Part shown: positions 24,889 to 36,417 of the stretch, piece by piece | How the letters are laid out: every line of letters begins with the position of its first letter | Numbering within the stretch: the first letter of the stretch is position 1 | Origin: Pleodorina starrii | Taxonomy: Eukaryota; Chlorophyta; Chlorophyceae; Chlamydomonadales; Volvocaceae | Reading direction: 5' to 3' | Assembly (NCBI GenBank): GCA_030267565.1 | Contig: BRXU01000003.1 | Span: 1 to 64,000, forward strand | DNA length: 64,000 nt | Notes under the pieces: model-generated | The model's database searches: none | What the model saw: only the letters and a program-made list of their open reading frames with translations | What the model was told of the DNA's origin: nothing | Made by a program: the position numbers and the translations under genes

Positions 24889-25625
24889 GCTGCTCATCGT
24901 AATGAAAGTCCTCATCCTGAATACATGCAGAATAGTTGCAACCGCATCATGTGTATTGACCCATGTGTTGCTGGCAAGGATTGCAGGCCGCAACACTGTG
25001 CTGCGGCCATCCTCTGGTTGGAATCCACACATGGGATTTAAAACATACCCGCACATACCTGGGCCGGCTGCTGAATTTCTTTCATGGTACTTTCTTTCTG
25101 GGGATTTCCTGTCAAAGGGCCGGCTTAGGCAAAGGCTTTTAGCTACCGCATGCGTGGGCCTTTTGTTCCCTTTTTACGTGACGTGTTCATTGATGGGCAT
25201 CGCATTGCTTCCTCATGTACTTGCTCATACATGTGCCTATCCTGAATGAAGGAGTTTGGCATCCATATGTCTTTGACGATGGTGCGGTTTGAACCCACAC
25301 CTATACATACTGAAATGTTTCCTCCCTGAACTAATCCACGGAGTACAGAATTTCTGCACCTTTACTTCTCCGAAACTGCCCACCTTACGTTGAGCTAGAT
25401 GAGGCCAGCTGGCCTCATCTAGAAGTGCAATCAAAAGGTGTGGACACTATTTATGCTTGTTGTGAGGGTTTTATGCATGTCGCTGGCCAGAGAGACAGAC
25501 GAGGAAGGAGTCAATTGATACACTTTTTAACCGCTTACAAATGCGCACGCAACCTTACACAGCTGCCCAGCCGGCATCATGATTCCCTACTGTGAGAAAC
25601 ACTGTCATATCCAAGGAAAAAAGCG

Positions 25626-25698
25626 TTTCGCTACCGGGACTCGAACCCGGGTCTCGAGAGTGAGAATCTCGTATCCTAACCGCCTAGACTATAGCGAA
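25626..25698 (-). tRNA. tRNA-Glu (CTC), copy 14
   Basis: Consensus sequence with T6 downstream. Confidence 0.92.
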
Positions 25699-26496
25699 TA
25701 CATGGCCTGGACAACAACACAATAATTGGTATCAACGCATGGTAAGTATGCGCTGCCCTTGCCGGGCAGCACAACTGGTCGAATCCCACGTGTACGGCTT
25801 GCAGGCGCACATGTGTCTACATGGCCTCGCTCGGTAGCCGGCCACATGTAAGAAAGGAAGGCAGACCCATGACATTATGTCAAACATGAAGCACCCATCC
25901 CTACTTGTGTATTTCAGGATATGATGACCTAGTCTGGCATAGGGATGCAGCTCTTTTAGAATATAATTTTAGTAGAATTATTAGAACTTAGAGAAGAATC
26001 ATCGATGAGCGTTTAGGAGATTCTAGTGTCGTCCTTTTCTCATGCCTCGAAACCAATGCCTGTCATAAATTAAGGCGACAGACCAAAGTCATTTCCGCCC
26101 ATCCAAAATGGCCGATTCTGGTACCGGGTCGTCAAAGACACTAGTAAGAAGGATACATACACTTATGGCACGTGTGAGGTTGATGCGGCGGCCTATCATG
26201 ACACTTTGAAGGGTGCCAAAGCAAAGAAAAGCACTGTATGGTGGTCACCTTTCACCGTGCTTCTACTCGAGGGTGTTGTACAGCTTATGTGCACCGTCCA
26301 TGATTGTAAAATTGGCAGTCCATATAGATTACTATCTTATTAAATATAAACTTATCCCAAGCCCAATGAGTGCGTTCTCCAGTTGCCCTTGTCAATTTCT
26401 TTCATGGAATGGTTCTGGGGATTTCCTGTCAAGGGCCGGCTTAGGCAAGGCTCTTAATAGCTGCTGCACGCATTAACCAATACTGCAATATTTGCA

Positions 26497-26912
26497 TCCC
26501 CTAGGAGTGCCTGAGAGTTAGGGCACTAAATTGGTGACTGAGAGGTCACCGGTTCGATCCCGGCCTTCGCAGAGGGCTGGGTGACCGATGGGGGCCCTGG
26601 TGTGGGAACGAACAGCAGGTGATCGCATGGCTCTTTAGCCATGTCCCTGTCCCCTGCACTGGTAGAACTCATCACGGTTGAATGTTCAACGATGATGTGT
26701 CTGGCATATCTGGGAAGAATGCGTGCGGGTACCCAGATGTGATCTGAGTGAGACGGAGCCCAGACACTGAGTGGGTGGGAGAAGCAACCCATCTTAGTCA
26801 AAAAGGCGGTCACTGCGGTAATGGGCTGTACCCGCCGATGAGGCATCAGTCTGTTCCCTTAACCCACGCAAGGGCTAACGGTCCAGCGTAATACTTTCTT
26901 TCTTTCTTTCTT
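26497..26912 (+). mobile_element. SINE-B, copy 3
   Basis: Same site and target duplications (26481-26496 and 26913-26928). Confidence 0.9.
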
Positions 26913-27032
26913 TACTGCAATATTTGCAGGCATGAAAAACATAGAAGACCCTACAATAGAACGTTTCACTAATGTTCTACTTTTTGACTTTGAAATACCT
27001 GGGTGATGAGTCTCACCCATTAAAACCCCAAT

Positions 27033-27104
27033 TGACCCCAGTGGGACTTGTACCCACAACCCTCGGATTTGGAATCCGCTGCCCCACCATTGGGCCATGG
27101 AGCC
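27033..27104 (-). tRNA. tRNA-Trp (CCA), copy 15, T55A and A44G
   Basis: Carries T55A and an extra A44G change in the variable region. Confidence 0.77.
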
Positions 27105-27841
27105 GCTGCTCATCGTAATGAAAGTCCTCATCCTGAATACATGCAGAATAGTTGCAACCGCATCATGTGTATTGACCCATGTGTTGCTGGCAAGGATTGC
27201 AGGCCGCAACACTGTGCTGCGGCCATCCTCTGGTTGGAATCCACACATGGGATTTAAAACATACCCGCACATACCTGGGCCGGCTGCTGAATTTCTTTCA
27301 TGGTACTTTCTTTCTGGGGATTTCCTGTCAAAGGGCCGGCTTAGGCAAAGGCTTTTAGCTACCGCATGCGTGGGCCTTTTGTTCCCTTTTTACGTGACGT
27401 GTTCATTGATGGGCATCGCATTGCTTCCTCATGTACTTGCTCATACATGTGCCTATCCTGAATGAAGGAGTTTGGCATCCATATGTCTTTGACGATGGTG
27501 CGGTTTGAACCCACACCTATACATACTGAAATGTTTCCTCCCTGAACTAATCCACGGAGTACAGAATTTCTGCACCTTTACTTCTCCGAAACTGCCCACC
27601 TTACGTTGAGCTAGATGAGGCCAGCTGGCCTCATCTAGAAGTGCAATCAAAAGGTGTGGACACTATTTATGCTTGTTGTGAGGGTTTTATGCATGTCGCT
27701 GGCCAGAGAGACAGACGAGGAAGGAGTCAATTGATACACTTTTTAACCGCTTACAAATGCGCACGCAACCTTACACAGCTGCCCAGCCGGCATCATGATT
27801 CCCTACTGTGAGAAACACTGTCATATCCAAGGAAAAAAGCG

Positions 27842-27914
27842 TTTCGCTACCGGGACTCGAACCCGGGTCTCGAGAGTGAGAATCTCGTATCCTAACCGCC
27901 TAGACTATAGCGAA
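27842..27914 (-). tRNA. tRNA-Glu (CTC), copy 15
   Basis: Consensus sequence with T6 downstream. Confidence 0.92.
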
Positions 27915-28712
27915 TACATGGCCTGGACAACAACACAATAATTGGTATCAACGCATGGTAAGTATGCGCTGCCCTTGCCGGGCAGCACAACTGGTCGAAT
28001 CCCACGTGTACGGCTTGCAGGCGCACATGTGTCTACATGGCCTCGCTCGGTAGCCGGCCACATGTAAGAAAGGAAGGCAGACCCATGACATTATGTCAAA
28101 CATGAAGCACCCATCCCTACTTGTGTATTTCAGGATATGATGACCTAGTCTGGCATAGGGATGCAGCTCTTTTAGAATATAATTTTAGTAGAATTATTAG
28201 AACTTAGAGAAGAATCATCGATGAGCGTTTAGGAGATTCTAGTGTCGTCCTTTTCTCATGCCTCGAAACCAATGCCTGTCATAAATTAAGGCGACAGACC
28301 AAAGTCATTTCCGCCCATCCAAAATGGCCGATTCTGGTACCGGGTCGTCAAAGACACTAGTAAGAAGGATACATACACTTATGGCACGTGTGAGGTTGAT
28401 GCGGCGGCCTATCATGACACTTTGAAGGGTGCCAAAGCAAAGAAAAGCACTGTATGGTGGTCACCTTTCACCGTGCTTCTACTCGAGGGTGTTGTACAGC
28501 TTATGTGCACCGTCCATGATTGTAAAATTGGCAGTCCATATAGATTACTATCTTATTAAATATAAACTTATCCCAAGCCCAATGAGTGCGTTCTCCAGTT
28601 GCCCTTGTCAATTTCTTTCATGGAATGGTTCTGGGGATTTCCTGTCAAGGGCCGGCTTAGGCAAGGCTCTTAATAGCTGCTGCACGCATTAACCAATACT
28701 GCAATATTTGCA

Positions 28713-29127
28713 TCCCCTAGGAGTGCCTGAGAGTTAGGGCACTAAATTGGTGACTGAGAGGTCACCGGTTCGATCCCGGCCTTCGCAGAGGGCTGGGTGA
28801 CCGATGGGGGCCCTGGTGTGGGAACGAACAGCAGGTGATCGCATGGCTCTTTAGCCATGTCCCTGTCCCCTGCACTGGTAGAACTCATCACGGTTGAATG
28901 TTCAACGATGATGTGTCTGGCATATCTGGGAAGAATGCGTGCGGGTACCCAGATGTGATCTGAGTGAGATGGAGCCCAGACACTGAGTGGGTGGGAGAAG
29001 CAACCCATCTTAGTCAAAAGGCGGTCACTGCGGTAATGGGCTGTACCCGCCGATGAGGCATCAGTCTGTTCCCTTAACCCACGCAAGGGCTAACGGTCCA
29101 GCGTAATACTTTCTTTCTTTCTTTCTT
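28713..29127 (+). mobile_element. SINE-B, copy 4
   Basis: Same site with target duplications 28697-28712 and 29128-29143. One A is lost in an A run and one C is changed to T relative to the other copies. Confidence 0.9.
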
Positions 29128-29247
29128 TACTGCAATATTTGCAGGCATGAAAAACATAGAAGACCCTACAATAGAACGTTTCACTAATGTTCTACTTTTT
29201 GACTTTGAAATACCTGGGTGATGAGTCTCACCCATTAAAACCCCAAT

Positions 29248-29319
29248 TGACCCCAGTGGGACTTGTACCCACAACCCTCGGATTTGGAATCCGCTGCCCC
29301 ACCATTGGGCCATGGAGCC
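29248..29319 (-). tRNA. tRNA-Trp (CCA), copy 16, T55A and A44G
   Basis: Same pair of changes as copy 15. Confidence 0.77.
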
Positions 29320-30056
29320 GCTGCTCATCGTAATGAAAGTCCTCATCCTGAATACATGCAGAATAGTTGCAACCGCATCATGTGTATTGACCCATGTGTT
29401 GCTGGCAAGGATTGCAGGCCGCAACACTGTGCTGCGGCCATCCTCTGGTTGGAATCCACACATGGGATTTAAAACATACCCGCACATACCTGGGCCGGCT
29501 GCTGAATTTCTTTCATGGTACTTTCTTTCTGGGGATTTCCTGTCAAAGGGCCGGCTTAGGCAAAGGCTTTTAGCTACCGCATGCGTGGGCCTTTTGTTCC
29601 CTTTTTACGTGACGTGTTCATTGATGGGCATCGCATTGCTTCCTCATGTACTTGCTCATACATGTGCCTATCCTGAATGAAGGAGTTTGGCATCCATATG
29701 TCTTTGACGATGGTGCGGTTTGAACCCACACCTATACATACTGAAATGTTTCCTCCCTGAACTAATCCACGGAGTACAGAATTTCTGCACCTTTACTTCT
29801 CCGAAACTGCCCACCTTACGTTGAGCTAGATGAGGCCAGCTGGCCTCATCTAGAAGTGCAATCAAAAGGTGTGGACACTATTTATGCTTGTTGTGAGGGT
29901 TTTATGCATGTCGCTGGCCAGAGAGACAGACGAGGAAGGAGTCAATTGATACACTTTTTAACCGCTTACAAATGCGCACGCAACCTTACACAGCTGCCCA
30001 GCCGGCATCATGATTCCCTACTGTGAGAAACACTGTCATATCCAAGGAAAAAAGCG

Positions 30057-30129
30057 TTTCGCTACCGGGACTCGAACCCGGGTCTCGAGAGTGAGAATCT
30101 CGTATCCTAACCGCCTAGACTATAGCGAA
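30057..30129 (-). tRNA. tRNA-Glu (CTC), copy 16
   Basis: Consensus sequence with T6 downstream. Confidence 0.92.
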
Positions 30130-31031
30130 TACATGGCCTGGACAACAACACAATAATTGGTATCAACGCATGGTAAGTATGCGCTGCCCTTGCCGGGCAG
30201 CACAACTGGTCGAATCCCACGTGTACGGCTTGCAGGCGCACATGTGTCTACATGGCCTCGCTCGGTAGCCGGCCACATGTAAGAAAGGAAGGCAGACCCA
30301 TGACATTATGTCAAACATGAAGCACCCATCCCTACTTGTGTATTTCAGGATATGATGACCTAGTCTGGCATAGGGATGCAGCTCTTTTAGAATATAATTT
30401 TAGTAGAATTATTAGAACTTAGAGAAGAATCATCGATGAGCGTTTAGGAGATTCTAGTGTCGTCCTTTTCTCATGCCTCGAAACCAATGCCTGTCATAAA
30501 TTAAGGCGACAGACCAAAGTCATTTCCGCCCATCCAAAATGGCCGATTCTGGTACCGGGTCATCAAAGACACTAGTAAGAAGGATACATACACTTATGGC
30601 ACGTGTGAGGTTGATGCGGCGGCCTATCATGACACTTTGAAGGGTGCCAAAGCAAAGAAAAGCACTGTATGGTGGTCACCTTTCACCGTGCTTCTACTCG
30701 AGGGTGTTGTACAGCTTATGTGCACCGTCCATGATTGTAAAATTGGCAGTCCATATAGATTACTATCTTATTAAATATAAACTTATCCCAAGCCCAATGA
30801 GTGCGTTCTCCAGTTGCCCTTGTCAATTTCTTTCATGGAATGGTTCTGGGGATTTCCTGTCAAGGGCCGGCTTAGGCAAGGCTCTTAATAGCTGCTGCAC
30901 GCATTAACCAATACTGCAATATTTGCAGGCATGAAAAACATAGAAGACCCTACAATAGAACGTTTCACTAATGTTCTACTTTTTGACTTTGAAATACCTG
31001 GGTGATGAGTCTCACCAATTAAAACCCCAAT

Positions 31032-31103
31032 TGACCCCAGTGGGACTTGAACCCACAACCTTCGGATTTGGAATCCGCTGCCCCACCATTGGGCCATGGA
31101 GCC
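31032..31103 (-). tRNA. tRNA-Trp (CCA), copy 17, intact
   Basis: Canonical T loop and stems and T4 retained. It is related to copies 9 and 10 by the shared acaatt and catgcaattt flanks but has the better terminator. Confidence 0.88.
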
Positions 31104-31840
31104 GCTGCTCATCGAAATAAAAGTCCTCATCCTGAATACATGCAGAATAGTTGCAACCGCATCATGTGTGTTGACCCATGTGTTGCTGGCAAGGATTGCA
31201 GGCCGCAACACTGTGCTGCGGCCATCCTCTGGTTGGAATCCACACATGCAATTTAAAACATACCCACACATACCTGGGCCGGCTGCTGACTTTCTTTCAT
31301 GGTACTTTCTTTCTGGGGATTTCCTGTCAAAGGGCCGGCTTAGGCAAAGGCTTTTAGCTACCGCATGCGTGGGCCTTTTGTTCCCTTTTTACGTGACGTG
31401 TTCATTGATGGGCATCGCATTGCTTCCTCATGTACTTGCTCATACATGTGCCTATCCTGAATGAAGGAGTTTGGCATCCATATGTCTTTGACGATGGTGC
31501 GGTTTGAACCCACACCTATACATACTGAAATGTTTCCTCCCTGAACTAATCCACGGAGTACAGTATTTCTGCACCTTTACTTCTCCGAAACTGCCCACCT
31601 TACGTTGAGCTAGATGAGGCCAGCTGGCCTCATCTAGAAGTGCAATCAAAAGGTGTGGACACTATTTATGCTTGTTGTGAGGGTTTTATGCATGTCGCTG
31701 GCCAGAGAGACAGACGAGGAAGGAGTCAATTGATACACTTTTTAACCGCTTACAAATGCGCACGCAACCTTACACAGCTGCCCAGCCGGCATCATGATTC
31801 CCTACTGTGAGAAACACTGTCATATCCAAGGAAAAAAGCG

Positions 31841-31913
31841 TTTCGCTACCGGGACTCGAACCCGGGTCTCGAGAGTGAGAATCTCGTATCCTAACCGCCT
31901 AGACTATAGCGAA
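31841..31913 (-). tRNA. tRNA-Glu (CTC), copy 17
   Basis: Consensus sequence with T6 downstream. It is the last tRNA before the array breaks off about 75 bp later. Confidence 0.92.
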
Positions 31914-31966
31914 TACATAGCCTGGACAACAACACAATAATTGGTATCAACGCATGGTAAGTATGC

Positions 31967-31985
31967 GCTGCCCTTGCCGGGCAGC
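31967..31985. repeat. 7-bp stem hairpin beside the array breakpoint
   Basis: GCTGCCC and GGGCAGC pair around a 5-nt loop. The hairpin is present in every unit. In the last unit the array homology ends only 5 to 7 bases after it. Confidence 0.7.
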
Positions 31986-31989
31986 ACAA

Positions 31990-32041
31990 CTGGCCTTCGG
32001 CTCGCCCTTTGGGCTCGCTTAGCAAATCCCTTTCGCGGCGC
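31990..32041. repeat. 52-bp module preceding a hexamer microsatellite, copy 1
   Basis: The segment from CTGGCCTTCGGCTCGCC to CCCTTTCGCGGCGC recurs at 34624, 54324 and 57928. Three copies lead directly into a CAACCG- or GAAACC-type microsatellite; at 57928 about 45 bp of other sequence intervenes. It shares ACTGG with the broken tRNA unit at the junction. Confidence 0.85.
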
Positions 32042-32440
32042 AACTGCAACCGCAAGCGCAACCGCAACCGCAACTGCAACCGCAACCGCAACCGCAACCA
32101 CAACCGCAACCGCAACCGCAACCGCAACCGCAATCACAACCGCAACCGCAACCGCAACCGCAACCGCAACCGCAACCGCAACCGCAACCGCAACCGCAAC
32201 CGCAACCGCAACCGCAACCGCAACCGCAACCGCAACCGCAACCGCAACCGCAACCGCAACCGCAACCGCAACCGCAACCGCAACCGCAACCGCAACCGCA
32301 ACCGCAACCGCAACCGCAACCGCAACCGCAACCGCAACCGCAACCGCAACCGCAACCGCAACCGCAACCGCAACCGCAACCGCAACCGCAACCGCAACCG
32401 CAACCGCAACCGCAACCGCAACCGCAACCGCAACCGCAAA
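32041..32440. repeat. (CAACCG)n microsatellite, about 66 copies
   Basis: Near-perfect hexamer run, with interruptions only in the first 100 bp. All six frames stay open, producing false ORFs of dipeptide repeats. Confidence 0.97.
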
Positions 32441-34289
32441 TTGCAAGTACTCCTTCCCCTCCTCCCGACACACCCTGCCGTATTTTTCGCCGTGCCCCAA
32501 CGGCTGACCTCCGCATCCATCTCCATCTCTTCCCCCACATCCCCCCTCACCGGGTAACTTTTGCTCGCACATCAATTTTTCGCCGTGCCCCAACGGCTGA
32601 CCCCCGCACACATCTCCATCTCGTCCCCCACATCCCCCCTTCACTAATTGTTCCCACTCCCTGCCCCTCCCTGCCCCTCCATGCCTGCCCCTGCTCTGCT
32701 CTTGCGTAAATGTCACCGTGTCGTACCCCCATGCTGTGCAGCTCTTGCCCAGCATCACCCCTGCATTCTCGCCACCACGGGGTACCCCTCATGCATCTGG
32801 GTACCTCGTGCAGGCGTTGTGATGGGGAGCCAACACGTTGGCCCGCCCCCGGTCGGCACCCCTTTCCTCATGCTCTGCACCTCACTGGCACTTCTTGCCC
32901 GGCATCCCCCCTGCGATCTCGCCATCATGGGGATACCCCTCATGCATGTGGGTACCTCGCACAGCCGGTCTGCATCTCCCTTCCTTTTCCCCCGCTCCAC
33001 AAATTTCTTCGTCGGGTTTCCCTACTCTCGACCCCTCGTTTTTCTTTCCCCCCCTCCCGACACACCCTGCCGTATTTTTCGTCGTGCCCCAACGGCTGAC
33101 CCCCACATCCATCTCCATCTCGTCCCCCACATCCCCCCTCACCGGGTAACTTTTGCTCGGTTGTCAATTTTTCGCCATGCCCCAACGGCTGACCCCCGCA
33201 TCCATGTCCATCTCCTCCCCCACATCACCCCTTGCCTTTGCCCCCGCTCTGCCTCCCCCCCTGCCCTGCCTGTGTTGTGTTTCTCTCACCCCGGGCCGTC
33301 CTTATTACAGCAGTTGCGTGCGGACTGTACTGTACTACTTCATCCGTGTTACTATTGGGGACCCTCTGCCCCATACACCCCACGCCAAGCCCACCCTGCC
33401 CGCCTGCTCTTGCCCGCCTGCCCCTGCGGGGCCCCCCTGCCCGCCTTCCCCTGCCTGTCCCTGCCTGCCCCTACTCTGCTCTTGCCCGAATGCTACCGTG
33501 TCGTACTCCCATGCTCTGCACCTCACTGGCACTTCTTGCCCGGCATCCCCCCTGCGATCTCGCCATCATGGGGATACCCCTCATGCATGTGGGTACCTCG
33601 CACAGCCGATCTGCATCCCCCTTCCTCTTCCCCCGCCCCACAAATTTCTCCGTCGGGTTTCCCTACTCTCGACCCCTCGTTTTTCCTTCCCTCCCTCCCG
33701 ACACACCCTGCCGTGTTTTTTGTCATGCCCCCACGGCTGACCCCCGCATCCATGTCCATCTCCTCCCTGCCTGCCTACCCCTCCCTGCCTACCTGTGCCT
33801 GCCCACCTGCTCTTGTGTGCCCCTGCCTGCCTGCCCCTCCCTGCCTGCCCCTGCTGTGCTCTTGTGTGAATGCCACCGCGTCGTAACCCCATGCTCTGCA
33901 CCTCTTTCCCAGCATCACCCCTGCCATCTCGGTCAGCACCCCCTTGAACCTCCCCTGCCCCAAAAAATTCCCCGTTTGGTTTCCCTACTTCCGACCCCTC
34001 GTTTTTCCTTCCTCCTTTCCCGACACACCCTGCTTTATGCCACGTCCGAGAACCAACATCATGTCGCCTCCCATCTTACTGTCGTTCCCCTTTTCTCCCC
34101 CCTCCCATCCCGCCTTGCCCCATGGTCCGCTCCACCTTGCCCACTGCTGGTACCACCGGGGCGGAGCCGAACGAGAACGAACACGAAAACGAAACGAAAA
34201 ATGAAAAAACGAAATGCCGAGCACCCGACCCCGCCGTCGCGTCCGAATTACCCTTCGGCACCCCCCATCCCAACCTTCACTATACTGCC
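32441..34289. other. C-rich low-complexity DNA with internal duplications, no gene
   Basis: The stretch is strongly C-rich on the plus strand. A block with CCGACACACCCTGCCGTATTT and a following CCCCAACGGCTGACC segment occurs near 32465, 33055 and (in part) 33180 and 33700. A second block starting CATGCTCTGCACCTC is present at 32868-32965 and again at 33510-33605. Long open frames exist only because stop codons are rare in C-rich DNA; their proteins are P/S/C/L-rich and unconserved between frames. At 34160-34215 there is a degenerate GAACGA/GAAAACGA purine-rich run. Confidence 0.75.
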
Positions 34290-34623
34290 GGTGCTCCACA
34301 TTTCGCTGCACCGCAGTCCCGCAGGAAGTTGAACAGCAGGTGGTATGGAATGTGCTTGCACGGTGCGTGCGGAGCATGGGGCAGCACTTTAGTGGCTAAT
34401 GGTCTTTTGAAAAATTATTTTTCATTAAAAATAGGGTCGCGCAGGAATTGAACCGGCGATCTCTGGTTTAATATAATATTTAGTTGACCGGGATTTAATC
34501 CCGCGACCTTAGGATTCCTTCGTAGGCGACCTAACGATAGTGCGTTTTACAGACATGCCAACGTCGGAAAACCCCGGTAGACACTTTCAGACTCCGGATT
34601 TTGCACGAGTGGCCACGGTATCA
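34290..34623 (-). mobile_element. Minus-strand SINE-like cassette (family C), copy 1
   Basis: Read on the minus strand, the family starts with tRNA-like box-B segments, passes an AT-rich stretch and ends with a conserved body holding CTTCCTGCGGGACTGCGGTG. This copy is diverged, has two box-B-like motifs (near 34442-34460 and 34488-34505) and lacks the usual CTGC/CTGG tail. It is followed on the plus side by the 52-bp module and a hexamer run. Confidence 0.6.
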
Positions 34624-34675
34624 CTGGCCTTCGGCTCGCCCTTTGGGCTCGCTTAGCAAATCCCTTTCGCGGCGC
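34624..34675. repeat. 52-bp module, copy 2
   Basis: Same sequence as 31990-32041, again directly followed by a hexamer microsatellite. Confidence 0.85.
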
Positions 34676-34848
34676 AACCGCAACCGCAACTGCAACCGCA
34701 ACCGAAACCGAAACTAAAACCGAAACCGAAACCGAAACTGAAACCACAACCGCAACCGAAACCGAAACCAAAACCGAAACCCAAACCGAAACCGAAACCG
34801 AAACCGAAATCGAAACCGAAACCGAAACCGAAACCGAAATCGAAATCG
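34675..34848. repeat. Mixed CAACCG/GAAACC microsatellite
   Basis: Starts as CAACCG and changes to GAAACC-type hexamers with scattered substitutions. Confidence 0.93.
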
Positions 34849-35383
34849 GCCCATGCACGGCGTATGCTCCACGCCGCTCAGCGTCATGCTCCATACCAGC
34901 ACACCCCATGCTCTGCCCCGGTCTGCCCCGAAGGGGGACTCTTGCACTCCACGCCGCCCCACCCCATGGTCCACGCCACTCCACCCCACTCCATGCTCCG
35001 CTCTGGCCCGCCTCGCCCCATGCTCTGTGCCGTTCTGCCACACAAGTGCAACCGCAACCGCAACCGCAACTGCACACCGACACACCCTGCCCTATGCCAC
35101 CTTCAAGAACCAATGTTGTGTTGCCTCCCATCCTGCCATCGTTCCCCTTTTCTCCCCCCTCCCATCCTGCCGTGTTTTTGCCCTCTTTTGGACTCGTGCC
35201 TGCCCGCTTGCCCCTGCCTGCCCCTGCCTGCCTGCCCCTCCCTGCCTGCCCCTGCTGTGCTGTTGCGTGAATGCCACCGCGTCGTACCCCCATGCACTGC
35301 ACCTATTGCCCAGCACCCCCTTCCTCCTCCCCTGCCCCACAAATTTCCCCGTCTGGTTTCCTTACTCCCGACCCCTCGTTTTT
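34849..35383. other. C-rich spacer, no gene
   Basis: Contains CCCCATGCTCCGC-type motifs, a short CAACCG run at 35047-35072 and a polypyrimidine stretch also found near 55,200 and 61,800. No coding signal seen. Confidence 0.65.
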
Positions 35384-35800
35384 CCAGCCAGCCAGCTAGG
35401 CAGCCAGGCAGCCAGGCAGCCAGGCAGCCAGGCAGCCGTATTGCTCACATTTCGCTGCACCGCAGTCCCGCAGGAAGTTGAATAGCAGTTGGTATATATG
35501 GAATCTGCTCGTACAGTGGGTGCGGAGCATGGGGCAGCACTCCAGTGTCGTGCTGCCCCATGGTTGCTGCAGTGCTGCTACTAACAAAGCAGTAACAGGC
35601 TCGTGGTCTTTTGAGAAATAAATTTTAATTAAAAAGAGGGTCGCGCAGGATTTGAACCGTCGATCTCTGGTTAAAAAACAAAATGTCGACATGGATTCGA
35701 ACCGGCGACCTCTGGAATCGTTCGACGCGGTGTTCCGACCGAGCGTTTTTGAGACATGCCAAAATCGGAGAACCAATTTTCCACATGTCCAAAGTGCAAA
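35384..35800 (-). mobile_element. SINE-like cassette (family C), copy 2
   Basis: Complete arrangement. On the plus strand a (CAGC/CAGG)n run (35384-35436) is followed by the conserved body, the AT-rich segment TTTTGAGAAATAAATTTTAATT and two box-B-like motifs (near 35652 and 35692). Read on the minus strand this is a tRNA-like head, body and simple tetranucleotide tail, as in SINEs. Confidence 0.65.
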
Positions 35801-35864
35801 AAATGCACCCGCCCCGCCCCATGCTGCACGGCGCCGCGGCCCACCTCGCCGCATGCTCCACCCC

Positions 35865-35942
35865 GCAACCGCAACCGCAACCGCAACCGCAACCGCAACT
35901 GCAACCGCAACCACAACCGCAACTCCAACCGCAACCACAATT
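35865..35942. repeat. CAACCG microsatellite
   Basis: Short hexamer run with CAACTG and CAACCA variants, attached to cassette copy 2 through a C-rich bridge. Confidence 0.9.
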
Positions 35943-36417
35943 CCATGCTCCGCCCCGCACCGTCTCACCCGATGCTCTTTCCCGCATCCCCTCAGCCTGC
36001 CTCGCCCCATGCTCCGCTCTGCCCCACCTCGCCCCATGCTTTGCTCTGCCCCACCCCGCCCCATGCTCCACCCTGCCTCGTGTCGCCCCATGCTGTGCCC
36101 CGCCCCGTTCTGCCCCATGCTCTGCCCCGCACCACCTGCTTGCCTGCCGTTCCACCCCATGCTCGGTGGATCGCAATGCTGCCGCATGCTCAGGATGCGG
36201 CTGCGGGGCGGCGCCGGCAGGAGAGGGCGGGAAGTGCAGCACGTACACGTCTGGCTGGCCTGGTGCGGGTGCGGCGGCCTGTGCCGTGGGTTCCTGACGG
36301 GGCGGGGGTGGGGAGTTTGGTGGGGCAGGGATTGTATGGATATAGAGTGCAAGCCGTACTATTGAGGCTCGTACGGCCTGTACGGTGTGTTGCAGGTCTT
36401 CAAGCCCCATCCCCCAG
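35943..36417. other. C-rich minisatellite and possible coding relic
   Basis: 35943-36170 consists of CCCCATGCTCYGCCCC-type repeats. From 36417 down to about 36180 on the minus strand there is an open stretch of about 80 codons rich in Ala and Pro. Its first 60 bp resemble 50,950-51,015 on the other side of the LINE. Too little to name a gene. Confidence 0.5.

Larger units (their letters stand above)
1..31992. repeat. Tandem array of ~1.78-kb tRNA-Trp/tRNA-Glu units
   Basis: The same unit repeats head to tail 17 times. The array enters the window already inside a unit and stops inside one at about 31990. Successive tRNA-Trp genes are spaced 1777, 1790, 1969, 2118, 1785, 1784 (six times), 1777, 2217, 2216, 2216, 2215 and 1784 bp apart. 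The longer spacings are explained by SINE insertions (units 3, 4 and 12 to 15). The spacing of 1969 also reflects a 149-bp deletion. Each unit has tRNA-Trp, then about 730 bp of spacer, then tRNA-Glu, then about 900 bp of spacer, both genes on the minus strand. Open frames in the unit are short, lack codon constraint and overlap the tRNAs, so I call no proteins. Tandem tRNA arrays are best known from Entamoeba, but nothing else here looks like that genome. Confidence 0.95.

Noticed and set aside
1..31992. CRISPR array
   Set aside because: Units are ~1.78 kb and contain tRNAs; no short repeats with unique spacers.
1..31992. Entamoeba as host, because of tRNA arrays
   Set aside because: The flanking DNA is GC-rich with a Dualen-like LINE and Helitron-type gene, unlike the AT-rich Entamoeba genome.
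31904..32758. Long open frames of Val-Ala, Arg-Leu, Thr-Ala, Asn-Arg or Gly-Cys dipeptide repeats
   Set aside because: All frames of a hexamer microsatellite stay open; no non-repetitive protein is attached.
32648..34332. Proline/serine-rich proteins of 366-412 codons
   Set aside because: C-rich low-complexity DNA lacking stops; frames overlap and shift between internal duplicates.
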